A DNA stretch of 64,000 nt from Oikopleura dioica (GCA_907165135.1 OU015566.1:6928157-6992156); one strand, 5' to 3'. Positions 12,200-22,824 are shown, counted from the stretch's first letter. Program-made: numbers and translations. Notes: generated from the sequence alone by a model not told the origin.

Positions 12200-12592
12200 T
12201 TAAGGGGTAGAAACAGCTTTCTCGATTTCGGACTGTAGCTATATAAAAGAAAACGTAAGATTTATTTATATTAACGGTTATTCCTCATAAATGTTCCTAG
12301 AAAAGGGGTTGAGGTTCACAAAACTATGAATGAAATTTGTTTAACTATCAGCTGACTCGAGATATTCGTGTTTGAAAAGTGGCGAAAATCGAGAATTTCG
12401 GAGAGATGAGTTGCTTCTGAGCCCGCTTACTCAAAAATTTGATGACTAAAACAAATTTTGAGGGAGATGCTCCTAGATCTAAGATGTTTCTATCTAAACC
12501 TGAAGAGAAAATTTGAAAATAAAAGATCCTCTTGTCTGTAACGCCGGTCAAAAATCGCCTTTTTCGGAAAAAAGCTGTTTCTACCCCCTTAA
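12200..12592. mobile_element. TTAA-flanked MITE-like element
   Basis: TTAA at both ends (12200-12203 and 12589-12592), followed inward by GGGGTAGAAACAGCTTT on the left and the complement of GGGGGTAGAAACAGCTTT on the right. A TTAA target site is the hallmark of piggyBac-type (also Kolobok) transposition. No transposase inside. Assignment to superfamily is inference. Confidence 0.6.
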
Positions 12593-14322
12593 CATAAAAA
12601 AGACAGTAAGACATTAAAGAGGTTCAAAAACGCAAAGGATGACGTAACAAATAGGTCCATAAGTTTATGAAATCAAGGAAGAAAAGTCATAAAAAGGAGT
12701 CATTTCGGAATCTGACTTCGTATTCTACAAAAAGGCGTTGGCCTAAAAACACAATAAACCCAATTTGAGATCATAAACAATTCAAAACTGGCTTTTAATG
12801 GCCTAAAATCTCTCGCTAGACTTTCTCAGCTTGCTGAATCCACAAAACGGGCTCAGAATAAAACGATTTTGCAAATATTGGCACTGAGTAAAAAAACCGC
12901 AGTGCAGAGGAAAGCAAACTCAAACATTATTATCGGCGAAAACATGAAAATTATTCCACGGAAAAGTCTCACTTTATGGCTGGTATAATTAGGGAAAGTA
13001 GCGACATCTGTGGTCACAATTTGTGACAAACTTTTGGCAGGAAATAATCTCGTAAAGCCGTCACGTGGTGATTCCTTTTTGGCTCCAGGAGAAAAGAAAA
13101 TTTGTACATAGAAAGAGGAGACCCTCGTCCCACGAGATCCCACATAACTTCCAACTGCTTTCTATAGGAAATTAAATATCGCTACGTCCGGAGCGCCCTT
13201 TGTCAAAGTCTCTAAGTTTGAGCTGTAATTTACTCGCTGAATGCGCTCATAATTGGCCCCCACCGTTTAAAAATGCGCCCAGCGCACTGATTCCGGTCGC
13301 TTTCGAGGAAGCTTCTCTGCTGACAAAAGCTCGCCAAAAAGGCCGAAGCCATGAAAAATTTAGAAAGGGATAAGAATCGATGAAAAGGGGATAGAATTTA
13401 TACGAAATCCTGTAATCTATTCTCATCCCGTGATCGCCGATAAAAATTGATATTGATTAATCGATGTCTTTAAATTCCGCTGCTATTTTTCTGGCTCCCG
13501 TGTCTCGAAAAAACTGGTTTATGGATCAGTGGAAAATTGAGGAGAATTTACAGTTGGTAGAAGTTGAATTGAAGCTCAAACAGGAGTGGTTGTTCGCTCT
13601 TTAGAATGATAGTCGTCTCTGTAGTTGTAAAGAGGGTTTGTTAAATCTGATCAACTCTCTAGCTCTGGTTTAGCCTGCGGGCGTGTTCGGGCACACGGGC
13701 ACACAAAGTGCTGCTAGTTGCTCTCTTCTTCGTTAGCGGGTCAATGGACGTGCTCCGAGTAGGCCGTTAGCAGGTCCTCGGATGATCCAACTGACGCGGG
13801 AGCGCCACCGTCGCCACCGCTTTATAGCTCTTTAGTCACACTTCTGAACGAACAAGTCCGCTGAAATATCTCTCGAGCATTCTACCAGGCCTAGGCCGTC
13901 CTCTTCCCTTTCAGGGATCATTCGATTATCCACTAAGAAATCCTTCGTTTTGAAAAAAAAGTTCAAAGCTCATAAAAACATATGAAAAAGTTCATTCAAA
14001 ACACTCCTCAAAAGCAAAAGCTACACTTTGTAGCTCTCTAAAATCCTCAAAAAAGAATTTCTAAAATGAAGATTCTAAATTCGCACATCGATGAGTGGTG
14101 ATTCAACAGACTCCATAGCGACGGAATACAGAACACGCGCCCGGGGCAACAGAACTTGCTATAAATTTTGAGTGAGGATCTTCAAGTTTCCCCTCTGTCT
14201 ACATTTTCTCCTCCTATAATTTGAAATTTCTCACAGGCAATTACGGAAACTTATAAAGTTGTTTTTCGGAAACAGATTTTTTTTATGAAACCGGCAGTAA
14301 AAGGCAGTAGGATAAGAAACAA

Positions 14323-14475
14323 ATGCAAAGAAAAAGAGTTGCAATAAAGTCTTCCAAGATTGTCTTTGATGAAGCGGAACTTTTGAAGCGCAGGTTTACA
14401 GAATACAGAAAGAAGCTAAAGCTATCAGACGTTGGGATTGCGTCTGTGCTGGTTGATGTTGTTGGCGTGCGTTGA
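14323..14475 (+). CDS. 50-codon ORF, faintly POU-specific-domain-like
   Basis: Reads MQRKRVAIKSSKIVF, then ELLKRRFTEYRKKLKLSDVG with IASVLVDVVG. The spacing of F, RxKL, DVG and A resembles the first helices of a POU-specific domain, but the match is short. A GTGCGT donor-like site follows VVG. No continuing exon could be found before SEPHS1, so it may be a chance ORF or a fragment. Confidence 0.2.
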   Translation: MQRKRVAIKSSKIVFDEAELLKRRFTEYRKKLKLSDVGIASVLVDVVGVR

Positions 14476-14726
14476 CGTCAGCGTCGACTAGAATTATTTT
14501 AGTATTGTATGTTCTACGAAAATTAACCCCTTCAGAGTTGTTTTTTCTGAAGGCTTTCTTTCAGTAAGGGCCGCCATTGTCCGAAAAATTCTACTTTTCA
14601 GCGAAAGACAAGGGATAAAACATTCATGGAATTCGTTGAATTATTAACAATCAGCACTGTGAAAGCGCACAGTGAAGCGACTGACAGAAAAGATAAACCT
14701 ATTCCACAATAGTTCGCCAGTCGCCA

Positions 14727-17700
14727 CTATGGGGCTTGTTGAGCCCCAGAGGGCATATTGTGCCCAATCTGTATGATTATCATCTTCTTATGGACACCGA
14801 TATAGAAAATCGTTACGAATAAATTTATACTGAACAGATTGCTCGATTACTTCGCAGAACGCTGCTTGTAATTAATTATTGCCCGGCAGTAACTTATAAA
14901 AAACAAAAAAACATACGTGAATAACGCTTTGGGGATGAGCAGGTTGCGAGTGCGGGTGGAGATTGAGGATCGGAGACTGAGAGTTGTAAACTTCCATTTT
15001 GATTTATTCACATGAAATTGACAAACAAATTGATGAGAGAAAATCTTTGAGTAAACCGATCCTTGATGTTGCTGCTGCTGTTGTTGTTGCTGCGACATGA
15101 GCTGTGGATGGTCTTGATTTGTCTGGTACCAAGCGTTATTCATCTCAGCTCGCGAGACGGATATATGCCCAGCTTGAGCGAGGCTTCTACTCGTTGTCGG
15201 CTGGAGCTACATTAATTATAATAATTTATCGTGATTTGAATTGGCTAGACTTTTTTTGGAAAAGAATTAATTCTTAGATGAAATGAATTTTATTCATTTT
15301 CCGTACCTCCGTGAGCGTGGGCCCCGATGTTGATTTGTTTTCGACAGGGATTTTTGGCAAGATGCGCTGGTGCTGGTGATGCGGCCGAGTTGCTGCTTGT
15401 TGATTCTGATGTACCTGATTTGCGTGAATCAAGGGTCGAGAATGATGCTGTGCGTTTTGCGGCGTCGCCATTGTGATTGTTGGAGCTGAACCAACTGGTT
15501 TATTATCCATGCAAAAGTACTTCATTCTGCCGCGATTAATGATTGACAAGGGATGTGGAGAATAATTAGACTACTCACTTGCCCCTTTTTCTTTTGAACT
15601 TTTCACGCGGTTACCTGAGGAATGATTTTGAATAACAGAAGTAGCTTGAATTTGTTGTTGTTTTGACAATTGTTGATAATTGTTCGGCGCGTGACTGGTG
15701 ATTGGGACTATCGTCGAGACTTGAGTCGCACTGACACGGTTGTTACTTGCGGATTGTTGCTGCTGATGGCTAGTGCTGTTGTTGTTCGATTTTGGTCCTT
15801 TCTGGAGCAATTGAACGCCGGATGGGCGAGAGGAGGAAGAGGCAGTTGAGGAATTCGAATTCGTCTTTCCGCGGCGAGAGGAGCTACTCGACGGCGGAGC
15901 GGACTGAATTTATTCTGTAAGGAGTACAGTAAGATGAGCAAAGAAAACAGCAGCGCAATGATTAAAAATCGAAAAATGGAATGCTTGCCAAAGTAGCCGG
16001 CAGAAAGCCGAGAAGTCAACACGGAGGAAAATAAGAATCAAATATGTATCGATGAGGATGGGTGATTGGTTATTTATTACCTGTACAGAGCCATCGGCGC
16101 CTGTCACCACTTCGATAATGCGCGGCCGCTCGATCACTGTCGCATCTCCTTCACCGTCTTCGACGATTCCGACGATCCAAGCTTGGTGGCCCTCGATTCG
16201 TCGCAGCTCGGCGCAAAATTTCGCAGCCTGAATGACTCCAATTGAGTTCGCGAAATTGGAGAGCTTATGATCAATTTCTGCTCGCCAAGCAGTTTCAAGA
16301 ATTGTATAAAAATAAATTATACATAGCAAGAGTCAGGACGAAAAACCACGAGTCAATCCTCATTTCACAAAGAATTAAGTAACCTCACTGTGACAAGAAT
16401 CAATCGATAGTATAGTTTCAGGGCATTAATCATTTACAGCTCTTGCTTTAATTTGGCACATAAGCTCAAGCCAAGAGGATTTGTTATTTCCTACCTCTTC
16501 GCGAGGGAGGGCAATGAGCATCCCTCCGGAGATTTCAGGAGCGACGCCTTTTGCTAGACCGAAGGAATTGCCCATTGCTTTCGCGATCGTGTTCATTTTC
16601 GCGAGAACCGGCAGATTGTGGATCACAAAGTTGACCTTTTTCTTCTGTCGCTTTGCAAGGAGTTTAGCGTGACCCAGAATTCCGTAGCCTTGTAAGTTTA
16701 AAAAATAATGAGTAGATTCTAGCATGGGTTCGAGTTACCGGCGACAGCTGTTGCGCCATGCGCGTTGAATTGAGCCATGAAGCGTGAGGCGTCGCGATTT
16801 AATCTCACCATATTAAACATTGCATCCTAAATAATAAATTTCCTTCTTCCCGAGGATCGCTCATCAATTTAAAATGAAATTTGTGAGGAGATAATAACCA
16901 ATGTTTCTATTCGCCAAACATATTACAGTAGAGTCTATTCAAAAGACTATAATCAGATTGAGAATATTTCAGACTAACGACATAATTGGCAATTATGATG
17001 GGTAGGATGACTGGACTGTCAAAAATACACTAATTCTTCTGGAACTGAATAATTGGCTGATAGAGTGGTCGTCTTTTGCCCAAATTGTCTATTGCCCAAC
17101 TTGGGTAAAAGTCGGCCTGGGAAAAAGTCCTATCCTCCGACAAACCTATGAATGTCAAATCGTTGAATTCCTCCTATTGAAGGAAATGCCCTCAAAGAAC
17201 CATTTTTTCCAAAATTAACATAAGGGGTCAGATCTGAAAGTAAGGAGAGCTTACCTGATAGCCTCGTTCGACATCCTGTTCGGTAACAACTTGCTTCAGT
17301 CGATTCCATTTTTCTTGGTTCTGTTCCATCCACATATGCGCCATACACGCCACGTGAGTTCCAAGTGGCTTCGTTAAGACTAATTGGTTGATTTAATTAA
17401 CGGGAGCTTATTCAATCTCCTTCTATGGATTGACCGAAAAACCTTACCTAAGACATCGCCCTTTTGTGCCGCGTCGGATGCCACAAACTCGCGACTGCCA
17501 ACGTTCATGAACGCATTTACTTGACCAGAAATGGTCAGTGACGGGTTCAGCGCAAGCGGCGACTGGGTCATTATTGCGTTTGCCCTTTCACAGCATTCTT
17601 GAAAACCAGCCACGATCTTTGGAAGGACAACATCGCGTTCACGGTCGGACATTTTCGTCGACGAGGTCATCAGAAGATTGACTGTTTCTACTTCAACGAC

Positions 17701-18509
17701 TCCAGCGGCGTAGATTGGGGCAAGACAATGAGCACATGCTGCTTGACCGGCTATGTGCGGGTCGTCTACTGGTGGCAGGGTTTGAAATCTGACGAGCTCA
17801 CGAGCACGTGAGCACGTGAGTGAGCTCGATGAGCATGCTCACGCGTGCTCATGCTCACAGAATTCTGGGCCCCTCGTGCTCACGCGTGCTCATGCTCACT
17901 GAAATTTGAGCAGCCCCGTGCTCACGCGTGCTCGTGCTCACGCGAAATATTCAGATTTCAAACCCTGACTGGTGGGTAAACGACGTCTACAGTGAGTTTC
18001 TTACTGTTACTTTCGGAAAGAAAAAGAGGATCAACTCGTTTGAACTCACAAAATGAAACCTTCCTGATGCGACAAAGATATCCGTGAATCCATTCTTACT
18101 GCGGACAATCTGACAGGAGCCTGAGACTGCGCGCGGCGGAGGGTAAGTCGACTTCTGAACGACTGAAGCTTGTTCAGGAGATGCTTCAGGCGGCGATCGC
18201 TCCAGGAGTTTTTTATTGACCTCGGCAGGTGCACGGCAAGCGCTTCCCAGAAGATTGGAAAACCTTATTTGCTCAGTTAATGCGTAATTTTGCTCAAAGT
18301 TCAAACTGTCCAAAGATAGCCTTATTGATTCTGCCTTCAATAAAGGACATAAAAGTGTCGAGAAGTGGCTTGAACTCTTCTATTATTAAAAAATCAGCCG
18401 CTGGCAAAACTTTATGCGAGTATGAATGTGCATAAGTAACTCACCTGGTGAGCCTGAATGATTCTTCTAGCCCTGAGGAAACCGGGTCGAAGAGTTTCCC
18501 CACGGACAT
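14727..18509 (-). CDS. SEPHS1: selenophosphate synthetase 1-like protein with Q/S-rich tail; coding exon interrupted by a MITE
   Basis: Start ATG 18509 ([20 protein letters not shown]), then [20 protein letters not shown], aligned to the family's FTELKGTGCKVPQDVL. Next are SAVRMDS (metal-binding Asp region), [35 protein letters not shown], the glycine-rich [43 protein letters not shown] and [13 protein letters not shown] with ERPRIIEV. The Sec/Cys/Thr site is Ser, and the neighbouring catalytic Lys is Arg, so synthesis of selenophosphate is doubtful, as for vertebrate SEPHS1. Beyond the normal end, four more exons add over 200 residues rich in Ser, Gln, Asn and His ([10 protein letters not shown]), stopping at 14727-14729. 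A 192-bp element splits the PPV/VDDP codons (17776-17967). The intron 15061-14991 fits as GA-AG. Confidence 0.8.
17776..17967 (-). mobile_element. hAT-like MITE inserted in SEPHS1 coding exon
   Basis: Perfect 17-bp terminal inverted repeats CAGGGTTTGAAATCTGA, flanked on both sides by ACTGGTGG (17768-17775 and 17968-17975). CAGGG ends plus an 8-bp duplication are the signature of hAT transposons. The 192-bp interior contains three copies of a GTGCTCACGCGTGCTC-type palindromic unit spaced about 42 bp apart. There is no ORF. Confidence 0.9.
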
Positions 18510-18790
18510 CTCGCCTGCTTCTTACAATTGTGTCCGATGCTCAACAGTCTGATCACCCATAATTAAGAACTTTTCAAACCGAGTATAAAAAGAGATTTTT
18601 GAAAGATTAAAAACTAGAAACTCTCCATTCTACATGTAAAAAAGGCCTGAATAAAGCAAAGAATAAAAACAACTTGCGGTATTTGTTGTGATAAGGGAAT
18701 GTGGTGAATTCAAATTGTGAACTTTCTTAGAATAAATCTTAGATTGATAACTGGGCAGTGAATAAATGTACAGTAATTTGACAGTAGATT

Positions 18791-20944
18791 CTAGCCTTGC
18801 ATGTTCATGTGGCGCGTGAGGTATGTTTCTTTTGTTGCGGCGCGATACTCGTCGATCAGATCGCCGACTACCTCCCGGGAGCGGTCGAACTCGAGCAAGT
18901 CGTCCTTGAACATCTCGTGCTTCCGGAAGGGCTCGGTGTACGCGTTACGCTTCTTCATTTTGTCGAAGTCAACGGCTGATCGATGGAAGAGCCTGAAAAG
19001 ACGGAGATGTTAACGAAGAAGCAAAACGGATATCTAACTTACGAAGAAACGATAGTATGATTAGCGAGCATGAGTCCGGAAACCTTGTTTCTCGTCTCAA
19101 TGTACGGCGATCGTCTAGCAAGAACAAGCTCTGGCGCCGCTGGAGCCCAGCTAATGAATTTGACCAAGTTCCGCTGTCTGATCCTCGTCAAGCTAAAAGC
19201 ATTGTAAGGAGTTGCAGCAAGGGCACAGGTGAAGTGTACCTTTTGTAGCAGTCCGCCGGGTCGACGTCTCCTTGGATTATGTTCAGCAAAGAAATGTACA
19301 CGTGATTGAGCTTCGAGCTCAACGCTCGCGCGCCCACATTCATCATCATATTCTTTGTGTTGAGGAGACGCCTCATAACGTCCAGCGCAGTAGTCTTTAA
19401 TTAGAATAAAAAGGTATTCAAAAGAAGGTGAGTTTTGAACAGGGAAGAACTTACTCGGGCGACTGTTGATTCTGATTCGGAAACCGCAAGGGGCGTGTAG
19501 CCAGTCATCAAAAAGTGAAGCTTGGGGACAGGAATCAGCGGCGAAAGAATTGATTGCAGATCGTTGTGGACGTACGTTGGGTAGCGAAGTGTGGCTGTGC
19601 AGGCAGACATCACTGAAGAAAGAATGAACGGTGGAAATGAAAGAAGACCGTACCTGTAGCAACGAGTTTGTTGATAACGGTAAAGTCAGGATTTGGAATG
19701 AGCAATTTTTCAACAGCAATCGAGTGAAGCGCCGCATTATCAAGAACCACGCAGGAATCAACATTTTGCGTAAGTCGCTAAAAGAGGCATTATGAAAAGT
19801 CACGTGATTACACGACTTACTTTAGTAGTCAATATCGTGTTATACGGCTGCACAACGACGTCAGATCCTCTTTCGGACTCTTGCGATGGGAAAACAGAAA
19901 ATGTCTAAATGGAGGGTCAACGATACTAATAAGACTAACAGGTTTCAAATAAGTCGGACATAAATTGGTGGAGCGATTTTGAAAGTGTTAGAGTCGAGAT
20001 ATTTCGATTCTCTCTTTTGCACCATGTTGGGGAGGGTCTGATGTGTGTTAAATAAGATTTTGGTGTTATTTGAATATGTGGAGGTGGAGTAATGACGTCA
20101 CAAAGTTGATAGTGCCCTTCTATAATGCATTTTCATGACGTCATAACTCCACCACCAGAAACTTTATTGACACCAATTCTTCTTAAAATATGTAAAATTA
20201 TATCCGGCTACAGTCTGCAAGTTACAGATCGTAATTATCTTAGCCCAATCGAAAGTTACAGACATCGTATGTCCGACTTATTTGAAGCCTGTTACTACCA
20301 TTCCAAATGAACCTGAATAATTTTCTTTGGATAACGATCGTGAAGATTCTCGAGTAAATAGCTTCCCAAGCCGGAGCCAGTTCCACCAGCTGTTGAATGA
20401 CAAATATTAAAAGCTTGCAGATTGTCACTTCCGTCCGCTTCTCGATCGATCATGTCAAAAATCTAAATTTATAGCGATCTGAAGCAACCAAGATGGTCAA
20501 GTACCTTTTCACTGATTTTGCCTCCTTGCTCGAATCCGGACGCCCAGTTGTTCCCAGCGCCACCTCCGTGCTCGGATATGTAAAAGTTCTCAGGGTTGAA
20601 GAGGTTCTTATGCTCGGAGTTTCGAATGTTTGAAATAACTCGCGGCTCCAAATCGATCAGCTGAATAAAAAGTTAATACCTTTTGTTGGTATTTGAGGTA
20701 CTCACGAGAGCGCGAGGAATATAATGCTCATCGTCGGCTTGGTAGAAGAAAACGTCTTTGCGATCGTATCCCTCACGAGCGAAGTCTTCTATGATTCCAT
20801 CGGGTCGGATGCCGTGCTCTTTCACGATCTGAAATCATATAGGAAACCCGACCGAATTTGAGCTCTCTTTACCTGTTTCCAAAACTCGCATCCGACTTGA
20901 TTCCCGCACTGTCCAACCTGTAGTGTGATAATTTCTCGGGGCAT
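18791..20944 (-). CDS. TUBG1: gamma-tubulin
   Basis: Nucleates microtubules within the gamma-tubulin ring complex at centrosomes. Starts [18 protein letters not shown] (ATG 20944), followed by [13 protein letters not shown]-type and [19 protein letters not shown] segments, [15 protein letters not shown], the GTPase loop [44 protein letters not shown], the phrase [33 protein letters not shown], the [19 protein letters not shown] block and a C-terminus [20 protein letters not shown] ending at TAG 18791-18793. Full length with all tubulin nucleotide motifs. One intron (19906-20313) is enlarged from about 50 bp to 408 bp by a 357-bp element. SEPHS1 follows on the same strand after 281 bp. Confidence 0.95.
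19937..20293 (-). mobile_element. 357-bp MITE-like element, copy B, in gamma-tubulin intron
   Basis: Reverse-complement twin of the element at 11341-11697, same length and apparently identical sequence. Flanked by an ACT/ACT 3-bp duplication. Lies wholly between a GTTCAT donor side and a TTTAG acceptor, so splicing need not be affected. Confidence 0.88.
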
Positions 20945-21236
20945 TTCTTAAAAAAATCACAAAAATTCAAGCGTGTGATCGGAAAAAATATTATTTTTCG
21001 AATGGAAACAACCGGTCACAAACGAGAAAACAAGGCGATCGTGAATCAGGAAAATAGGTGTCAGTGAGGAGAAGTCGTTATTTCGAGCCCGCCGTTTTGA
21101 AAAACATGAAAACGGGAATTTTCCGTTTTCGTTGTCTGTTAGAATCTGTACAGAATAAGAGCGCACTTCGTTTTGCTGATTAATTTTGGCAATTACAAAT
21201 GAATGAACAAGACGGGCAAAAAGGGAAGCAATCAAA

Positions 21237-21837
21237 TCAGAAATCATCGTCAAGATCGATTTCCTCCACAGTTTTTATCAGCGAGTTATTTACAACTTTA
21301 ATTAGATTTGGATTCTCAAGGGCAGCAGCTACGCGTTCTTTGTCCTTTAGCTGCCTGTTTACTTGGTGCTCCTTTTAAAATTGTGATTAATGATTGAAGG
21401 TTTAGTTTCCTCGATTACCTGTGCGTGCGTTCCGGGAGTAATGGCCAGGTTGACTTTGAACCTTCGCGGCAAGGAGCGGATCAGTTTGACTGAGATGGAT
21501 AAACCGATCAGCGTTGCCATCGAGCAGTGCGGAATCGTCGGTGTAAAAGTCACATTTATCTCGTTTTCCTCGTCGTTAACAGTGATCAACTCTTCCTACA
21601 AAACTCATTTCACTCGGCTAGGGAATGGGACGGTACCTGAACGACACCAAGCTCTTCAAGAGACATGGGATGCTCGGGATCTCTGATTTCTCGAATCAAC
21701 TCAAACACTTCCCGTGCGTCCCAAGGATCTCTAACATCGTCGTCCCAGTCCGAAGCTTTTTGCTCTCTTGGTTTGGCTTTTTGAAAAAGAGTTGGAGTTG
21801 CGTTTTGAAGCGCTTGATCTATCGATGCGAAGACCAT
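21237..21837 (-). CDS. CIAO2B: cytosolic iron-sulfur assembly component CIAO2B (MIP18 family)
   Basis: Part of the CIA targeting complex (with CIAO1 and MMS19) that delivers Fe-S clusters to nuclear and cytosolic proteins. Recognised from [20 protein letters not shown] with [30 protein letters not shown] (containing the conserved reactive Cys), [20 protein letters not shown], and the C-terminal [20 protein letters not shown] with EEIDLDDDF. Start is ATG 21837 ([18 protein letters not shown]). Only 41 bp separate it from the stop of EEF1AKMT2, with TTTTTAG in the gap: an operon-type arrangement, downstream cistron. Length about 160 residues fits the family. Confidence 0.93.
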
Positions 21838-21878
21838 TCTATGGAGAGCCAATTAGAACTAAAAATTGAGTGTTGGTT

Positions 21879-22824
21879 CTAGAGTTTTGAGAATAATACA
21901 GAAACAGTAGACGATCCTTCTTTCCCTCCAAATTTGAATTTCGGTACTTTCAGCTCTGTAACCAGCTCAAACTGCTTCGAAAAGTGCTTCTTTAATTCGT
22001 CGGTCGTCCAATTGCAACTAATACGGAATAAACTTTTGATCCTATAAACCGATTTCTAACCTAGTTATAAACAAATAATCGCCTTTCTTTTCAAGCATTT
22101 GGGCGACGTTCTCCGAATAATTGGCGATGGCAGTCTCCTTATCGCTAGGCGTGAGGCTGATCGCGTCAAACGTGCCTTTATCCATGGCGATTTTATATTT
22201 TGCGGTGAAGCGCTCGTCAGATTTTAGAATATCTGCTTGAAAGAGATGATCCACCAGATTCGGGCAGATTTGAGCAGCGAGCTTTATCGAGCTGGGCGAG
22301 TAATCGATCCCAGTCAAATTGGTGAAGCCGAAGTCTTCTAGCTCCCGAAGCATCACACTATCAGGATTTCTTTATCAAACGATATTTCAGAAAGGGAATT
22401 TCATACCCATTTCCAGTTCCAAGATCAATAATCGGATCGTTTTCTTCAATCTTATCCTCTTCTACAAGCCGCTCAAGATGCTTGATCATTCTGTACATAG
22501 CATCTTCTCCGAACCAGACTTCTCCTTCGTCTCAAAAATACAGGTTCGCAAAAGGTATTTGTCAAGTTTATGTTTCTCTGTGCTCGGAAACCTGTGTAGA
22601 AAACTGATTCAGGGTCCTGAAAGTGCCTTTTTCAAAACATAAAGCCCCTGACTAAGGATTCTACTCAGGTTCCTAAGCCCAGATCTTCCCGCTACTAGAA
22701 TCACGAACCCTTTCCCATGATGCTCAAAGTTCTCATTCTCCTTCTGATACAAACTTTCCCAATATTCCTGCGTGCCCAACCTCGACGAGTTCAACATTTC
22801 CACCGTTTCTTCTTTAGCTTCCAT
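21879..22824 (-). CDS. EEF1AKMT2: eEF1A lysine methyltransferase 2 (METTL10)
   Basis: SAM-dependent methyltransferase that modifies a lysine of elongation factor 1A. ATG 22824 gives MEAKEETVEMLNSSRLGTQE with YWESLYQKENENFE. The second exon has DEGEVWFGEDAMYRMI and the SAM motif IIDLGTGNG. Next are GFTNLTGIDYSPSSIKLA and AMDKGTFDAISLTPSD, then SCNWTTDELKKHF and a C-terminus with VPKFKFGGKEGSSTVSVLF. All family motifs are intact. Intron 22709-22531 keeps the frame only as GG-AG and houses a short foldback element; the intron after GTGNG is canonical. It is the upstream cistron of a pair with CIAO2B. Confidence 0.92.
22582..22680. mobile_element. short foldback element in EEF1AKMT2 intron
   Basis: Left end GCTCGGAAACCTGTGTAGAA with CTGATTCAGGG. 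The right end, complemented, is GGGCTTAGGAACCTGAGTAG with TTAGTCAGGG. The same end sequence occurs in the element at 62277-62492, so both belong to one family. This copy is about 99 bp and lacks the AAGCCGC hairpins. Confidence 0.55.

Larger units (their letters stand above)
10749..14726. other. 4-kb non-coding interval with two MITE-like elements
   Basis: Between calmodulin (starts at 10748) and the end of SEPHS1. Contains the 357-bp element at 11341-11697, a TTAA-flanked element at 12200-12592, and GC-richer patches near 13270-13330 and 13670-13830 that might be regulatory. A 50-codon ORF at 14323-14475 is listed separately. No other coding sequence can be supported. Confidence 0.5.

Noticed and set aside
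12853-13143. 96-codon minus ORF
   Set aside because: No homology signal; sits among repeats between calmodulin and SEPHS1.
18229-18435. Plus-strand ORF opposite SEPHS1 exon 2
   Set aside because: Shadow of the SEPHS1 exon and intron on the other strand.
19039-19803. 254-codon minus frame crossing several gamma-tubulin introns
   Set aside because: It is a read-through of tubulin exons and introns; only parts coincide with the true frame.
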